Source: Bradysia coprophila (taxonomy: Eukaryota; Arthropoda; Insecta; Diptera; Sciaridae). From it: 64,000 nt of DNA. The notes under the pieces are model-generated. The model was not told where the DNA came from. It ran no database searches and saw nothing but the letters and a program-made list of their open reading frames with translations. The stretch covers positions 5,090,150 to 5,154,149 of the forward strand of contig NW_023503501.1 in the NCBI RefSeq assembly GCF_014529535.1, written 5' to 3'. Shown piece after piece: positions 11,198-23,600 of this stretch; position 1 is the stretch's first letter, and every line of letters starts with the position of its first letter. Made by a program: the position numbers and the translations under genes.

Positions 11198-14100
11198 ATG
11201 ATTATCGCCTTAACGTTTCTGGCAACGATCCTTTTCGTGTTGATAAAGATCGCCGTTACTAAGCATCGTAAAATGAAATACGTTCGACATCTTCCCGCAC
11301 CCTCCGAATATCCAATTATCGGAAGTAGTATATCGTTTGTGGGGAAAAATAATCAACGTAAGTGTGAGAAGCGGCGGGAAAAAGTAATAACAAAGGAATC
11401 TCTTTCGAATAAATACAATCTTTAAGGGGATGCACATTCTTATTTGATTAACTAGAGATCAATGTGATTAATCAGGAATTAATTTGGTGATTAACCAGTG
11501 GTAAAGATTGTGTGAAAATTGTATTTTCCACACTCAAAAGAATAATAATTGTTCAATAAAATAACGTCATGCCTACCGTGGAAAACTACTGTTCAAAAGT
11601 ATTCGATCATTGAGTGTTTTCAGTGTAAATTGACAAACTTTGAGAGGGCGCCAAAAGTCGAAATGGTACCGGATTGGATAGCTTGATCCTTAATCTTTAA
11701 AGGAAAAATATAAAAAATGTTTACACCAAAACGTAAATACTGCGATTTAAATCAAAATACGATCGAAGATTGATGCCTGGTAATTTTTTATGAAATTTAT
11801 TTTATTCGCTACAGCCCTCGGGTAATTGAGTCATTACTTCATTGGCACGACAGTAAAAACTAATTTACTACCTGCCCCATGCGAAAGTTAACCATTATAG
11901 CCATTTGTCGTCTGCGGAAAATGATCCATTACATGTGGACTATTTTCGGTTATTTCCGCATGGGGCAGGTATTAAACTGCGTAGTTCATTACTTCGATAA
12001 CAACTTTGTCAAACTCAGGTGGGTTTTTTTGAGCAACTCGCTTCTGTTTTTCGACAAATATAGTAGTCGCCTTCGGCTTGGATATGCAAACTTTACAATT
12101 GTCGAAAAAACAGTTACCGAAGATTTTGCTCATGAGTTTGGTTTTATCGCAAAATTGTAATGAATTGACTACTATTCCCGAGGGCCTAGTGAGTAAATAC
12201 TAAGCATTAAGTTCCAAACACTATTGTGATCAAAAAGCCAAATTGAACGTTCATTTCGTTCACACAGAGGTGCGAATGAATACATGACTGAATGATGGAT
12301 TTTCAGTGAAATAAGGATTTTTTCGCGCGCAGTTAATTTTTGTTACTTTTCCCGCATCTTCACCAGTGAATTTGTGATTATTCAAAATGATTTTGATTCC
12401 AGAAATTTTGGAAGACACTTTGAAAATGTGTGCCGATTTATCAATGCCGTTTCGACTGTGGTTCGGTCAATATCTTGTACTATTTGTGGACAAACCGGAA
12501 GATTGTCAAACCATTTTGAATGCAGAGACGTGCTTAGACAAATCATTCGTTTATCGATTTCTGCAAAAAGATGTGGCACTGTTCACAGCACCAGGTGATT
12601 GAAATAAGTGAGGGTGTGGAAAAGGTTTTAATGGCGAAAAAAATAATTCTTTTAGCTAACGTGTGGAGACCTCACCGGAAAATGTTGAATTCAACGTTCA
12701 ATTTCAACATACTGAACTCGTTTCTACCAATTTTTAATGATAAAGGTAGGTCAATATTCTAATCCTGTTCTAAACTTGCGTCTTAATTGGAATTTTGCAC
12801 ATTCGATGTCGTGTCAACCTCGGCCTCGCCTCGAATACTCATCTATTGAGCAAAATTTCCGTTCACGTAATATGTTATGAAAAAAGCTATTTCGTTTACA
12901 ATTTCAATTAAGCCAAATTAATGGTCACGAACATGGAAAAAGAGCTTGGTAAAGACCAATTTGATGTATCAACATATCTGTTTGCTTGTACGTTGGACAT
13001 GGTTTGTGGTAAGTTATTGTCTACGCTACGAATTGACCGACAATTTAATTCCATTCCATTAAATGCCGTCAAGGTACAACATTGGGTTACAATGTCGGTG
13101 TGCAAAGTGGTCAAAATCAGGATTATTTGGAGGGAATCGAGAAGTATATTAATTGTGCAGTTTTAGCGATGAAAAGAATTTGATTTTAAAAGTGTGGATT
13201 TCGGGTCAGGTCATTAACTATGATAGCACAACGAATTGTCAACGTGTTCCATCATTTTGATTTTATCTACAAGCTAACAAACACATATAAGACTGAAAGG
13301 AAATATTTGGACATTGCTGAATCCCTTCCGGACAGGGTACGTGTGAATTTATTTTCGAAGAGATCATCCTTGCTTCATGATGTGACTTTTTACAGATCAT
13401 TAAATCGAAGAAGGAAGAATTTTTTGCAACGCCCGAGAAAGACCAGGATAAAGAGTCGGACGAGAATGAAAACTTTAAGACGCCGCAAATTTTCATTCAG
13501 CAACTGTTCAAGTTGTACAAAAAGAAATTGGTTGACGATACAATGATCAAAGATCAAGTGAATCTGTTAATTTTCGGGGTAATTTCTCAATCTTTTTTCC
13601 GTTTGCTCCTTTAATTTAACCTATTAACTCAAAAAAGGGAAACGACACATCTGCTCTGGCGACATCACATGCCATTTTATTGTTGGCAATGCATCCAGAA
13701 GTTCAAAAGAGGGCTGTCAAAGAATTGGAAGAAGTTTACGACGATGAGAACACTGACAGTGATTTCGAAAAATTGTCAAGGCTTCCCTATCTGGAAATGA
13801 TCGTCAAAGAAGCTAGTGGGTGACAACTATCGGTCCGGTAATTGCGTCATTCTAATGAATTTTAACGTTCCAGTGAGACTGTATCCTGTAGCACCATTTT
13901 TATCACGAAAGTGCTCTGGAGACACGCAGATAAGTAAGCTGAATCAACAATTTTAAACTTTTCTTTATTGATTTCCTTATCAAATTCAGCTGACTGTGTC
14001 ATCCCCGAAGACACTGTCATAATTCTATCCGTCTACCATCTACATAGGAACAAAGAGATTTGGGGTCCGAATGCTGACTCTTTTGATCCGGAAAATTTCC

Positions 14101-14441
14101 TTCCCGAAAGAATGGCCAAGCGACACTCTTGTTGCTATCTCCCGTTTTCATCCGGTCCCCGAAATTGTCTAGGTCAGTAGTTTCGATCAACAGAGTTCTC
14201 TCTGATTCCCAGGAGTACACCACTCAAATGAGAGTGCTTATAAATTCCATTTACAGGCATGAAATACGCCTATCTGTCGATGAAAACAATGCTGTCCGCG
14301 CTACTGCGTCACTACAAATTCAGCACCAGCCTGAAAATGGAGGATTTGCAGTGGAAATTCGAAATAACAATGAAATTGGTGAACACACATTTGGTTCGAG
14401 TAGAAAAGAGAAATTTCAAGCAATCGAGTGATAAAATCTAA
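11198..14441 (+). CDS. Cytochrome P450, CYP4 clan (11 exons)
   Basis: This is a membrane-bound heme monooxygenase of the ER. Exons: 11198-11357, 12403-12594, 12656-12745, 12913-13008, 13074-13143, 13210-13336, 13396-13578, 13638-13815, 13874-13933, 13990-14172, 14257-14441. The sum is 1524 nt, giving 507 residues, normal for the family. Residues 1-20 form the N-terminal membrane anchor, followed by a Pro-rich hinge (HLPAPSEYPIIG). The I-helix oxygen motif GNDTS is near 307-311. The ExxR motif is EAMR near 364-367, assembled across a 58-bp intron. The heme loop is FSSGPRNCLG with the thiolate Cys near 445. A PERF-like segment (FLPERM) is present. The I-helix lacks the typical CYP4 EVDTFMFEGHDTT block, which recalls the fly CYP313/CYP325 group; this finer placement is inference. 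AATAAA follows at 14675. The + orientation is opposite to the two related genes downstream. The gene looks intact. Confidence 0.93.
11358..12402 (+). other. First intron of the + strand P450
   Basis: This 1.05 kb intron interrupts the gene after the membrane anchor and proline hinge, the same place as in the two minus-strand paralogs. It carries a MITE at 11814-12185. Near 11440-11510 it has TTAATCA-rich sequence resembling the element in the first intron of the second P450. Confidence 0.8.
11814..12185. repeat. MITE-like element, 372 bp, ends GCCCTCGGG
   Basis: The left end reads GCCCTCGGGTAATTGAGTCA and the right end is its imperfect inverse, ending CCCGAGGGC. A second, internal inverted pair (TACCTGCCCCATGCG and its complement) lies at about 11870 and 11957. 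No clear target duplication is seen. Confidence 0.6.
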
Positions 14442-15494
14442 CCGCGCGTGCACCGGAAAATCCTTCAGTTAATTTTACTCTATGTGAATGTGTGCTGCAT
14501 GTATATGATGAGGTATGTGTATAATATATGTAACTAAAGTCAACTAAACAGCCAACACAGTGGGTCATACATTTCATACGAACAGTATTGGTCAGTTTGT
14601 AATTTATTTGCGCAAGGTTCAAACGCTTAAACGAGAGTAAACAAAAATTTCAATTTCATTTTCAATTTTAAGCAAATAAATGGCTCTGATTCAACACGAC
14701 AACCGACGGAAGATGATTTTTATTATTTCTTTTGTTTGTTTTAAATTTACCAAAATGACTGCGCAATTATACTGAAACAACACCTGTTAATTCGATTAAG
14801 GTCGGTCCATTTACGTTAACACATAAGTCGTCATTGAATAAATTGATAACACTCATCATTTCAAGAAATGATCTGCGTACATTCTTCTCGAAACATTGAT
14901 AGTACTTAGCACCTTTTACATTACATAAGGAAACCAGCAATGCTTTGCGTACAGTGATATGAATAAACAGTTAATAGTCGATTATTATCACGATTATGAT
15001 CGTAAATAGATCATAAATAAGTACTGCAAGAGTATTATTAGTATAGGGGTGTAACCTTTGACAGACGACACGCATCGCATTGGACCTATTGCTTCATTTG
15101 ATCTAATTATTCTGAAGAGATTGATTTCAAATCTTTTACTTCATTTGGCTTTTTGCTATATAATACCAAATTAGTCAGACCTTGTCATTTGTTCCTCAAG
15201 CCATTCAGTCGATCTGCAGCTCGCACATAAGGAATAATAGCCTGTTCTCCCTGCCGAATTTATTGATTTTGACCTGCAGCACTTCATTTTAAGGCCATAA
15301 GAGGCTTTACAGTAATATTGTTAATATTGACATAGAACTCTAGCTTCAAGCACCATTGGTACTGCACTAACATAAAGAAAAATTGGAGTGGTTGGAGCTA
15401 TGATTTTGATCTTGTTGTCGTTTTATGAATGTCCTCATGTTATTCATAAATTGTAATATTAAGCATATCAGCAGTTTTAGCGTCGGGTTAACTT

Positions 15495-15644
15495 AACGCA
15501 CTTCAAGCTTGAGTGGTACTCTAAATAGAGTACTGAAGCTGGACAGTGTATCATACACTGTAAAAAAAAGTGGAACAAAATTTCATACAAAATTGTCCTC
15601 TATTTGGCAGCTGTTACTACGATCACTCTTGCTTGCAGTACGTT
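15495..15644. repeat. MITE, 150 bp, ends AACGnACTnCAAGC (copy 1)
   Basis: The inverted ends are AACGCACTTCAAGCTTGAGTG and the complement of CACTCTTGCTTGCAGTACGTT. The interior shares an ACAGTGTnTCAnACACTGTAA palindrome and an AATTTCATACAAAATTG block with the copy at 17869-18006. Confidence 0.75.
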
Positions 15645-15713
15645 GATCAACTACTTCAATTGATCTTAATAGTTTCAAAATTGAATTTGAAATCTGATAC
15701 TTCATTTTTGTAA

Positions 15714-15943
15714 CAGTCAGAGGCGGTGAAATTTCAGCAAAAATTTGTTTCAGCTATTTTTAAGCTGATTCACACAAACAATCGAAACTGTTTATGCTTG
15801 TTAATACGGTTAAAGCTGCTCCACGCACCCGCGTGTTAGTGGTAAAACAGTATAAAGACGTATAAACAGTGTTAATTGTTTATGTAAATCATCTGCAAAA
15901 TAGCTGAAGCGAATTCCTGCTGAAATTTCACTGCCTCCAACTG
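15714..15943. repeat. MITE, 230 bp, long inverted repeats (copy 1)
   Basis: Ends are inverted over about 80 bp, beginning CAGTCAGAGGCGGTGAAATT at the left and CAGTTGGAGGCAGTGAAATT on the opposite strand at the right. A smaller relative lies at 31430-31559. Confidence 0.75.
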
Positions 15944-17041
15944 TATAGTAACGACCGCATTATAGTCATAGCTTGTCTCATAATGATCCTTAAGGCACAC
16001 AAAAAAACGTCGTTCGTATCTCGTGATAAAAGCGGAGTTTTTCAGGACTAGTCGTGAGCTTCTCCTAATGAGGCGAAGTCGAAACGAAAACTCGTTTTAA
16101 AAAATACTTCATACAACCAAAAAGGTGCAGAATTTCCGTATCGTTCATTGTCAGTTCTAAATTGAAAATTTTCCTGCTCTGGTCTCGACTCTTGCTAGCT
16201 TATTTAGATAATATCCACAGAATAAAGAACTATTGTCGAAGTTACTATAGACCCCAAGATATGACATAAACTAATTTGCCAGCCTTCCTGAGTCAACCTT
16301 TCCTATGGTATTTTTTGGCAGAATTTTACTCCGTTTCTATTGCACCAAAGCACTGCAAAGCACTCTTCAAGATTTATCAGATTTATTGAAATTTATTGGG
16401 ATTTATAGGGATTTACTTTGGGATTTACTTTTGTATTTACTCGGATATGGTAGATTTTTGATTCCCTAGGGAACAGTGTCCTCCATTTTAGGCTTCGACT
16501 AAACCATAAATCCCAAAAAATCGCAAAATTTTGCTACTTCGAAAACTAGTCGGTGACCCGAAGCACGTTTCATTCGAAATAAAGGGCAAATTGACCGTTA
16601 AAAAATATGTTTCTGGATTCCCAGTCAGTAAGCAAAACTCGAGGCAAAAATTCCTTCGTTTTATTACTTCGAGGGAACACTTCTTAAAGGCAGGACTGAA
16701 TTTAAAAGCCGAATCGGTTGCAATAGAGCAAAAAATAATCTTTAATAATGTCATCATAATATCTGCTTGGTAGCAGAAAGAACATCGAATATGTAAGCTT
16801 ATAACTATAGTTAGAGATTTCATGTGGATTAACAAAAAAAAACTTTAACAACAAAAAGAAGAAGAAAACAGTATAAGCTTCGTCATTATATGAATTTTAC
16901 GTATAACATCTTGTTACATAACCAAAAATATTGAGCAAATTTTTTGTAGAAAATTTCACAAATTAAATGGACAAAAAGAAACGGCTGAGCAGTAACGGTA
17001 GATTTCTTTACGAAACCATAGAACTACCTCAACATTGAATT

Positions 17042-18959
17042 TTACAATTTGGAAATTTCGACCCGCAAAATTTCATCAATTTTTGCCCGCACGACCAACT
17101 TTTGAACCGCATCCAGTTTTTCGAGGTAGGGAAGCAAGCTCTTTAAATAATACCGATCGCTGTCTTTGATCAAAATTTGAGATTCATTATTGTCGGTCCA
17201 ATTCAAAGTGGCCGAACTTGCACTTTTCGTTAGCGCAGCGGCATTGTCGTCATCGAGAATATCGCTTGAATCCGACCGTCGAACGTTCGATGAGTCCGCA
17301 TATTCGTTTCGTTTCTTCTTTGACTGTTGACCGGTTTCTTCCAACGAATCGGCGTTGTGTCTTTTCCGGTTCACATTTCGTGGGAATACAAAAGTTTGAG
17401 AGTAACCGAGAACTGAATCCGATAGTTCTATGTTCGATGTCTCAGTATCTTCGAACGTATCGGCGCTGGGTCTGTTTCGGTCGACATTTTGCGGAACTGA
17501 TTTCATCTGTTGATCCTCAATCTTCACATTAATGTTGTTGTAATCGAGACCATCGAGACTATAGACTAAATTCGATCGTGCAATGTTCGATGACGCAGCA
17601 TCTTCGTTTGGCTTATTCATTTCAGCACTTTTGATCGTATCGGTGTTGGGTCTGTTTTGGTAGACATTTTGCGGAAAAGATTCGATTGGACGGTTCTCAA
17701 TCTTAGCTGGAATCAATTGGTTCTGATTTCCCAATCGAACTCGGTCAACTGTAAAGATTTTGTATCGTTAATAGGATATCTGGGGACAACAACGGCCTTA
17801 TTATAGAAAACTCATCACAGACTATGAAGCATTGCTTTATCAAACGAAATTGTGAGATCTATCCTTGCAACGCATTTCGAGCAAGAGTGGTACTCTCAAT
17901 AGGGTAGTGAAAATTGACAGTGTGTCACACACTGTAAAACCAATTTCATACAAAATTGAACCCTATTTGGCGGATGTCGGATGATCACTTTTGCTTGAAG
18001 TGCGTTGATCCTTGTCATAGGTGAAGACATTTTTTCAACATAATCGAGCAATCGAACGGATCGAAATACTCGATATGAGTATGATCTAACACGATTTACA
18101 GTTTAGGCATTAGTTAGGAACAATATTTGTGCACCTGACAACTGAAATACGACATGTTTTGCCATGATTTATTGTAATAAAATGTCAGGTTTTCCCGAAC
18201 GATACATCGGGAAAAAACTCACTTCTTTACGATTTATCGTGTGAGAACGGTTTTGAATGAATTTTTCCATGATTTGATATGGTGAATGTAAAGTTTCAAT
18301 TTTTCCAAATAAATTCGTTGTGTTTTGCCTATTTCAGCTGTCCTGTGCACAAAACGTTGTTCGTACCTAGACAGGAAATAGATTTTTTCAGCACACGTCC
18401 TAAGTTTTCCTTACGAGCGAAGCGAGGTGGTGCTAAAAACATCGTCATTTACTGTCTTGGTACGAAAAATACCAAGCCCAAGCGTTACTTTTACGCACTT
18501 GTCCGAAAACATCTGCAAATCCATTATGAACGACTGCTGTGCTGTATATATAAAATTGCATTCTGCCCGAACAAACAAAAAAGTTAACTAAAATAATCGA
18601 AAACTTACCCAAGAACAACATCGATTGATAATACGGCCATGCAGATGGCATATCACGTGGATCCATCAAGTAAAGATTGTTGACAGTTCTCGGAATTTTC
18701 TTCAATTGTCTCCGGAATGAGCGACGTAAATTCTCCCATCGTTTTTTTAGCATATCGACTGTTTAAATGAAACTCGATTTTAATAATCGACACCGGATAA
18801 CCGAATGCTTATAGATTGAAAATTACCGGGCAAAAAATTGTGGTTGGCCGAAATGTCATGCCAAAGAAAATCCTTATTGCCAAATGATCCATCCCAAATT
18901 GGTGGTCGAATGAAAATGTCGTGAATAAACGTGTCGACATTGATGGTATCGACAGACAT
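17042..18959 (-). CDS. MADF-BESS domain protein
   Basis: A putative DNA-binding transcription regulator of the large insect MADF-BESS family (Adf-1 type), nuclear. Coding exons on the minus strand are 18959-18827, 18758-18609 and 17748-17042. They sum to 990 nt, giving 329 residues. The start ATG at 18957-18959 sits 8 bases inside an exon that an AG acceptor could open, so a 5' UTR intron is likely. The MADF domain spans about residues 8-93 (FIHDIFIRPPIWD, KKRWENLRRSFRRQLKK, WPYYQSMLFL). A Ser/Asn/Asp-rich linker carries three imperfect repeats with the core P-x-N-V-x-R-x-R-x-x-A-D, then a basic KKKR patch. The BESS motif is at about 290-325 (DRYYLKSLLPYLEKLDAVQK). MADF binds DNA and BESS mediates protein-protein contacts in characterised members. 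The target is unknown. Confidence 0.88.
17869..18006. repeat. MITE, ends AACGCA..TGCGTT (copy 2)
   Basis: This is a second copy of the element at 15495-15644, lying inside the second intron of the MADF-BESS gene. It shares the inverted ends, the central ACAGTGTGTCACACACTGTA palindrome and the AATTTCATACAAAATTG block. Confidence 0.75.
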
Positions 18960-20065
18960 TTTGTTCGACCCTGTAAAAATATGAGCGAAAATTTCAATAT
19001 TTGTGTTGTCTCTGCTCTTAAAATGTTCAACAGATCTTCGACATCCTACTTATTACATTTGGTTGGATCAAAATTATTACCTGTAATGTTTAAATTCACT
19101 GGAAAAACACAGGAAGAGGACCGATACGTGTTACGAACGAAGATTTTATTCGACTGATATGTGTATCATCAGAATGTCAATTTACATTGTTTATTGGACA
19201 CACAATGTACAGGACCAATTCGGTACTACTTTTCACACCGAAATGATGAAATCGTTAGGGTGTGTCGTATTTTAACTTACATTTTTTTGCACGCACCTCA
19301 CCCAAGGTTGAACGTGAAAAGGATGAACGTATGTTGATGATCAACCTTGTAGTTTACGCCTTTTGAGGTGAAGAACCACTCAAAATATCATCCTCAATCT
19401 TTGGTGCATGGATACAGCATTGATACGTTCAATACATACATCTACCAATACTGAATTAGAAAACGCTCAAGCCTGTACTTCTGTACACCATGGTGGAATG
19501 AAGAACCAAAAAGGAATGTGCGACGGTCCTGTGCATCTTTTTTCCCACTGTAACACTTACTTTGTTATTTGTATGTTAAATTAAGCAGTGCCGTAAATAT
19601 ATGACATCAAATCTATTACTTCATTCATGAAATCATTAGATTCTGCTCCGTAGTTACATAGAAATCATTAAGTGATACAAACTCTTTCAGGACCATCGTC
19701 AAAAGGTGCAAATCTCACGAAGTCGTGGGTCTCATTTATAGTAACATTACTGAAAGGTCAATTTTATGATAAAGAAAAGAACTTTGGTAATCGTATAGAT
19801 TAGTGAGCCGAAACGGTTGAGTGAATTAGCGATTATTAGGTTAGTGGATGAATGAAAAAAATTTCCAAGGTATCTATAGTTGGGGAGTTATGCAATCCTT
19901 GTGTTTTTGGAACAGATCAGGCCAACCCTAATTTTACCTTTATGGATTTATGAGCTATGAAAAACCACTATGCAGTCTCGTAAAAGATGTTGATTTTGGA
20001 CTGAGTGTTGACGCAAATGTATTGAGAACTTTAATAGATACCGTTAGAAGGTTTGGCACTCAACT
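18960..20065. other. Intergenic region upstream of the MADF-BESS gene
   Basis: No gene is visible. An AATCTATTACTTCATT motif near 19608 belongs to the repeated MITE family. Promoter elements for the MADF-BESS gene should lie here, but I cannot identify a convincing TATA box. Confidence 0.45.
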
Positions 20066-20461
20066 TCAAACATTACAAAAGAGTTTGTTTTGCTTAAATA
20101 GTCGAGACATTTTATTAAACTCACGACCAGTAAAACCAACACTTAAAATCGTTAGTGCCATTTTATTTGTCTCCGCATATCCACGCATGTAAGCCTCATT
20201 TTTGCTCTTCTCCTGAACTTTCTGCATAACAACCTCTGACAGTCCAGTCCAATCTTCATACAGCTGACACCAATTTAGTCCAAGTACCGCCGAATCAAGC
20301 ACAGATGATCCCACAAAATATGTGTGACCTGGACTGAGAAATATACCAAACGCCGCTGAACTAATAGCCGTTTGTAGCAGGTATGGATTTATCGGTGTGC
20401 TACGTATTTGAAGAAGAACCAAGAACCAATAACTGGTTATATTCCCATAACATGGTGTCAC
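20066..20461 (-). other. Unrecognised 131-codon open frame
   Basis: The frame is open on the minus strand just beyond the 3' end of the second P450. It includes stretches such as AFGIFLSPGHTYFVGSSV and EKSKNEAYMRGYAETNKM. The first ATG inside it is about 75 codons in, so the N-terminal part would need an upstream exon or a non-ATG start. Codon composition looks protein-like, but I recognise no family. It may be the last exon of an unseen gene or a relic. Confidence 0.3.
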
Positions 20462-20613
20462 ATAAATTTAATTTAAATTAAAAAATGTCGCTCGTCACAC
20501 CACTTAATAACAGATTGAAGTCGATGGAACAGTATGGCTGAATTAAATGCAAAATCATTTACAAACAAAAACCTTTTATTTGTTCACCTAGATTATGCCA
20601 CTACATACAATCA

Positions 20614-23600
20614 TTAATACTTTTCTCGCCTTTCAACGGTCACCATATGACAATTATCTATTTTCAACGTTACCTCAAATTTTGTGACGATGTCCTCAAG
20701 CTTAAGATGTGTGGAAAATTTGTATTGTCTCATAATCGCAGCCAGCATGATCTTCATCGATAACCAGGCGTATTTGATTCCGATGCAATTTCTTCCACCA
20801 CCTGAAACGGACCCAATTTATTGGTATTCTGAATAATAATGAAAGGTGAGTGTTGAGGAGAACGATTATGGCTTACGCTAGTCATTTGTAATAGTCTTTG
20901 AGCTTACATGTAAATAAGTCCCTCATTGTTCATTGTTACACTACCAAAGTTCTGACGGTTTTGTTTTTGAGCGTTAGGACGAGCAATAAAACTCAGCATG
21001 GAGAAGCTTACGGTCTGTCGTAAGGAAGAATTCAAATTTTCGAATTTTTAACTCGTCTGTCGTCTAGCACTACAGACTTTTCAATAACGATTTTCTCTGT
21101 TCAGTTAAAAGTGAAAACGAGCAAACTTAGATATAAGGGCACTCCAGGGGGCACTCCTATCGCTCAATAAAGTTAGAACGTTTTTCGTGCTTTGTGTAAC
21201 AAATGATCCTACCAGCGACATATTGTGAGAGACTTTTTCTCAAAGAGATTGTGAGGGGTATAGTGGGTAAATGCATTCATGTGAAAGGCTAATAATATCA
21301 AAAGGATCTCTGAAATGACTAAAAATCTTACCTGAAAACGGTAGGTACGAGTATGCGTGTCTCGAAGCGACCTTCTCCGGTAGAAAATTATCCGGATCAA
21401 ACTTGTCAGCATTTGGTCCCCACACTTCTTTATTGCGATGTAAGTAATGACATGACAATACTAGCATTGTACCCTTCGGAATTGTGCAATTGCTCAGCTG
21501 GATATCCTCCATATTCTGACGGCCCAAAAATGGTGCAACTGGAAACAGTCTCATTGCTTCTTTGATGCACATTTCAAGGTAATCCAATTTTGCCAAAATT
21601 TCAGCATCAGATGGAGACGTTTGAGTCTCGTGACAATCTTTAATCTCCTGGAAAGCTTTTTCCTGTACTTCCGGATGCATGGCCAACATTAACATAATGT
21701 TTGACATGGAGAGAGCTGACGTTTCATTGCCACCAACTAATACGGTCACAATTTGATCGTCAAGCGTTTGCTCGTCAATCAGATTTTTTTGGTGCAATTT
21801 CAACAGTTCGTTGATAAATATTTGCGGCGTTGAATAGAATTCGTCTTCTTTCAGCTCTTTGTGGTTCTTGAAATAATTCTCGTCGAATTCCAGTAGCTTA
21901 CGTTTTCTTATCTGAAATCGGAAAGGAAACATTCGTGGTCAACGCAGAAATCAATGGGATATCATCGGAAGCGTACGGCTTTTGGAATGTCGTAGACAAT
22001 GGCAGTACCATGTCGATAGCTCTTGTAATCATCAGTCCATTTGTAAAACCAATCCGGATGTAACCAGAATTTTGTCATTCGATTTGCAATTAGCGAAGAT
22101 TGACTGTAAAGACGAGAAGTCGCTTGGAAAATCATCACTTAAATTCATTGAAAACTTACGATTCCATTGCATCCAGCAATTCCACATTTTTGCTGCCTTG
22201 AAAGTCAAAATCGTAACCAATAGTTGTTGCTGCAATAAATGTAAGTTAATTCATTCTGATCGCTTCATCGTCAACATCATAACAAGAACTCACCACAAAC
22301 CATTTCCAACGTACAAGCAAGGAACTGTTTGCTAATATCAAACGCCTTTTCGCCCACCCTTTTCCCTAATGTTTCAACCAAAACTTGTGATCTTTCGTTG
22401 AAAATGGGAATGAACGACAGCAAAATTTTATTATTAAACGTCGGATTCAAAAGCTTCCGCTGTGGTTTCCATACATGTACTGAAATGGAGCAAAGTTTTA
22501 ATGGGACTCAAATGCGAACATCTATACCATAACCGACTGGGTGCAGTAAATAATCCTAGATTGACATCCATAAAGCGATAAATGTAGGGCTTTTCCAGAC
22601 ATTTCGGCGATAGCAGTACAGTTTGAACATCTTCTGGTTTGCCCAGAAAAACAGCCAAAAAAGGACCGAGCCAAAATCTGCATGGTGTGTCCAGCAGTTC
22701 GGTGGTAATGCAAAGCGTATCCATGATCTCTGAAAACAATTTTTGGGATTTCGTTTTACAAAAGGATACCTCTGAGTCTGAACAAGAAGACGTAAACTAA
22801 TTCTTTTCTTTTATTAAGGGTTAGTAATATACGAAAAATGTACCACCCATTTATCTTTCTCCTACTGCCTACAGTGACAATCTACACATCTAGTGCCTAA
22901 AAGAGTATTTTTATCACTCGGTAGCATAAATAATTATTTGTTAACCTAGGGAAGAAAAGTTGATAATTACATTTCGAGTGTGTTATTTGTGGCCAGAGCC
23001 AAGCGAGATCAACACAACGTTTTTAACTAAAAAGGCTTCTGAAGTTTTAGCAGAAATGAGAAAATGCTTTGGTTTTCTCTAGGGTCGAAACTGGCTTATT
23101 ACACACGTAGGGAAAACAAAAAAATTTGTTTAGGTTTCAAAAGCATGCAAAATCTTAATATAACTCGGGATTATGAAAAGTCTCGTTTCCGTGTGTTTAT
23201 TGACCTCGGCTTCGCCTCGGATCAACACACGCAAATTCACACGAAAACTTTAGTTGTTGTTATGTAAATAACTATTTCTCACCTGCGTTGTGAAAACAAC
23301 TATTTATCGCCTCTTGTTTTGACAAAAAAAGAAATAAAAAGTTTCTGCCCCTAACCTTTGTTTTTGTCACCTTTGTTTTTGTTTTGAAAAATTGTGTAAC
23401 AAATTGATAATTGTTTAGTGAAGGAAAACGGTTAATCACTCCTTGCACATACGAAAAACGTTGTGCTTACCGAGGAAATTGTATTTTCAACTCGAGCAAT
23501 TCACGGCCCTCACTGCGCTCTGGAGGCAAAGCTTCGCTTCTTGCTGTAATCTTCTATTTTCTTCCGTCGGTAAACAAATGACTATAGCTGTTTATGAGAT

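Larger units (their letters stand above)
14442..17041. other. Intergenic region with MITEs
   Basis: This lies between the convergent P450 (+) and MADF-BESS (-) genes. It holds MITEs at 15495-15644 and 15714-15943. It also has a block at 15050-15180 with the recurrent CAAATCTTTTACTTCATTT motif. The open frames at 16488-16835 are unrecognised. Confidence 0.55.
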
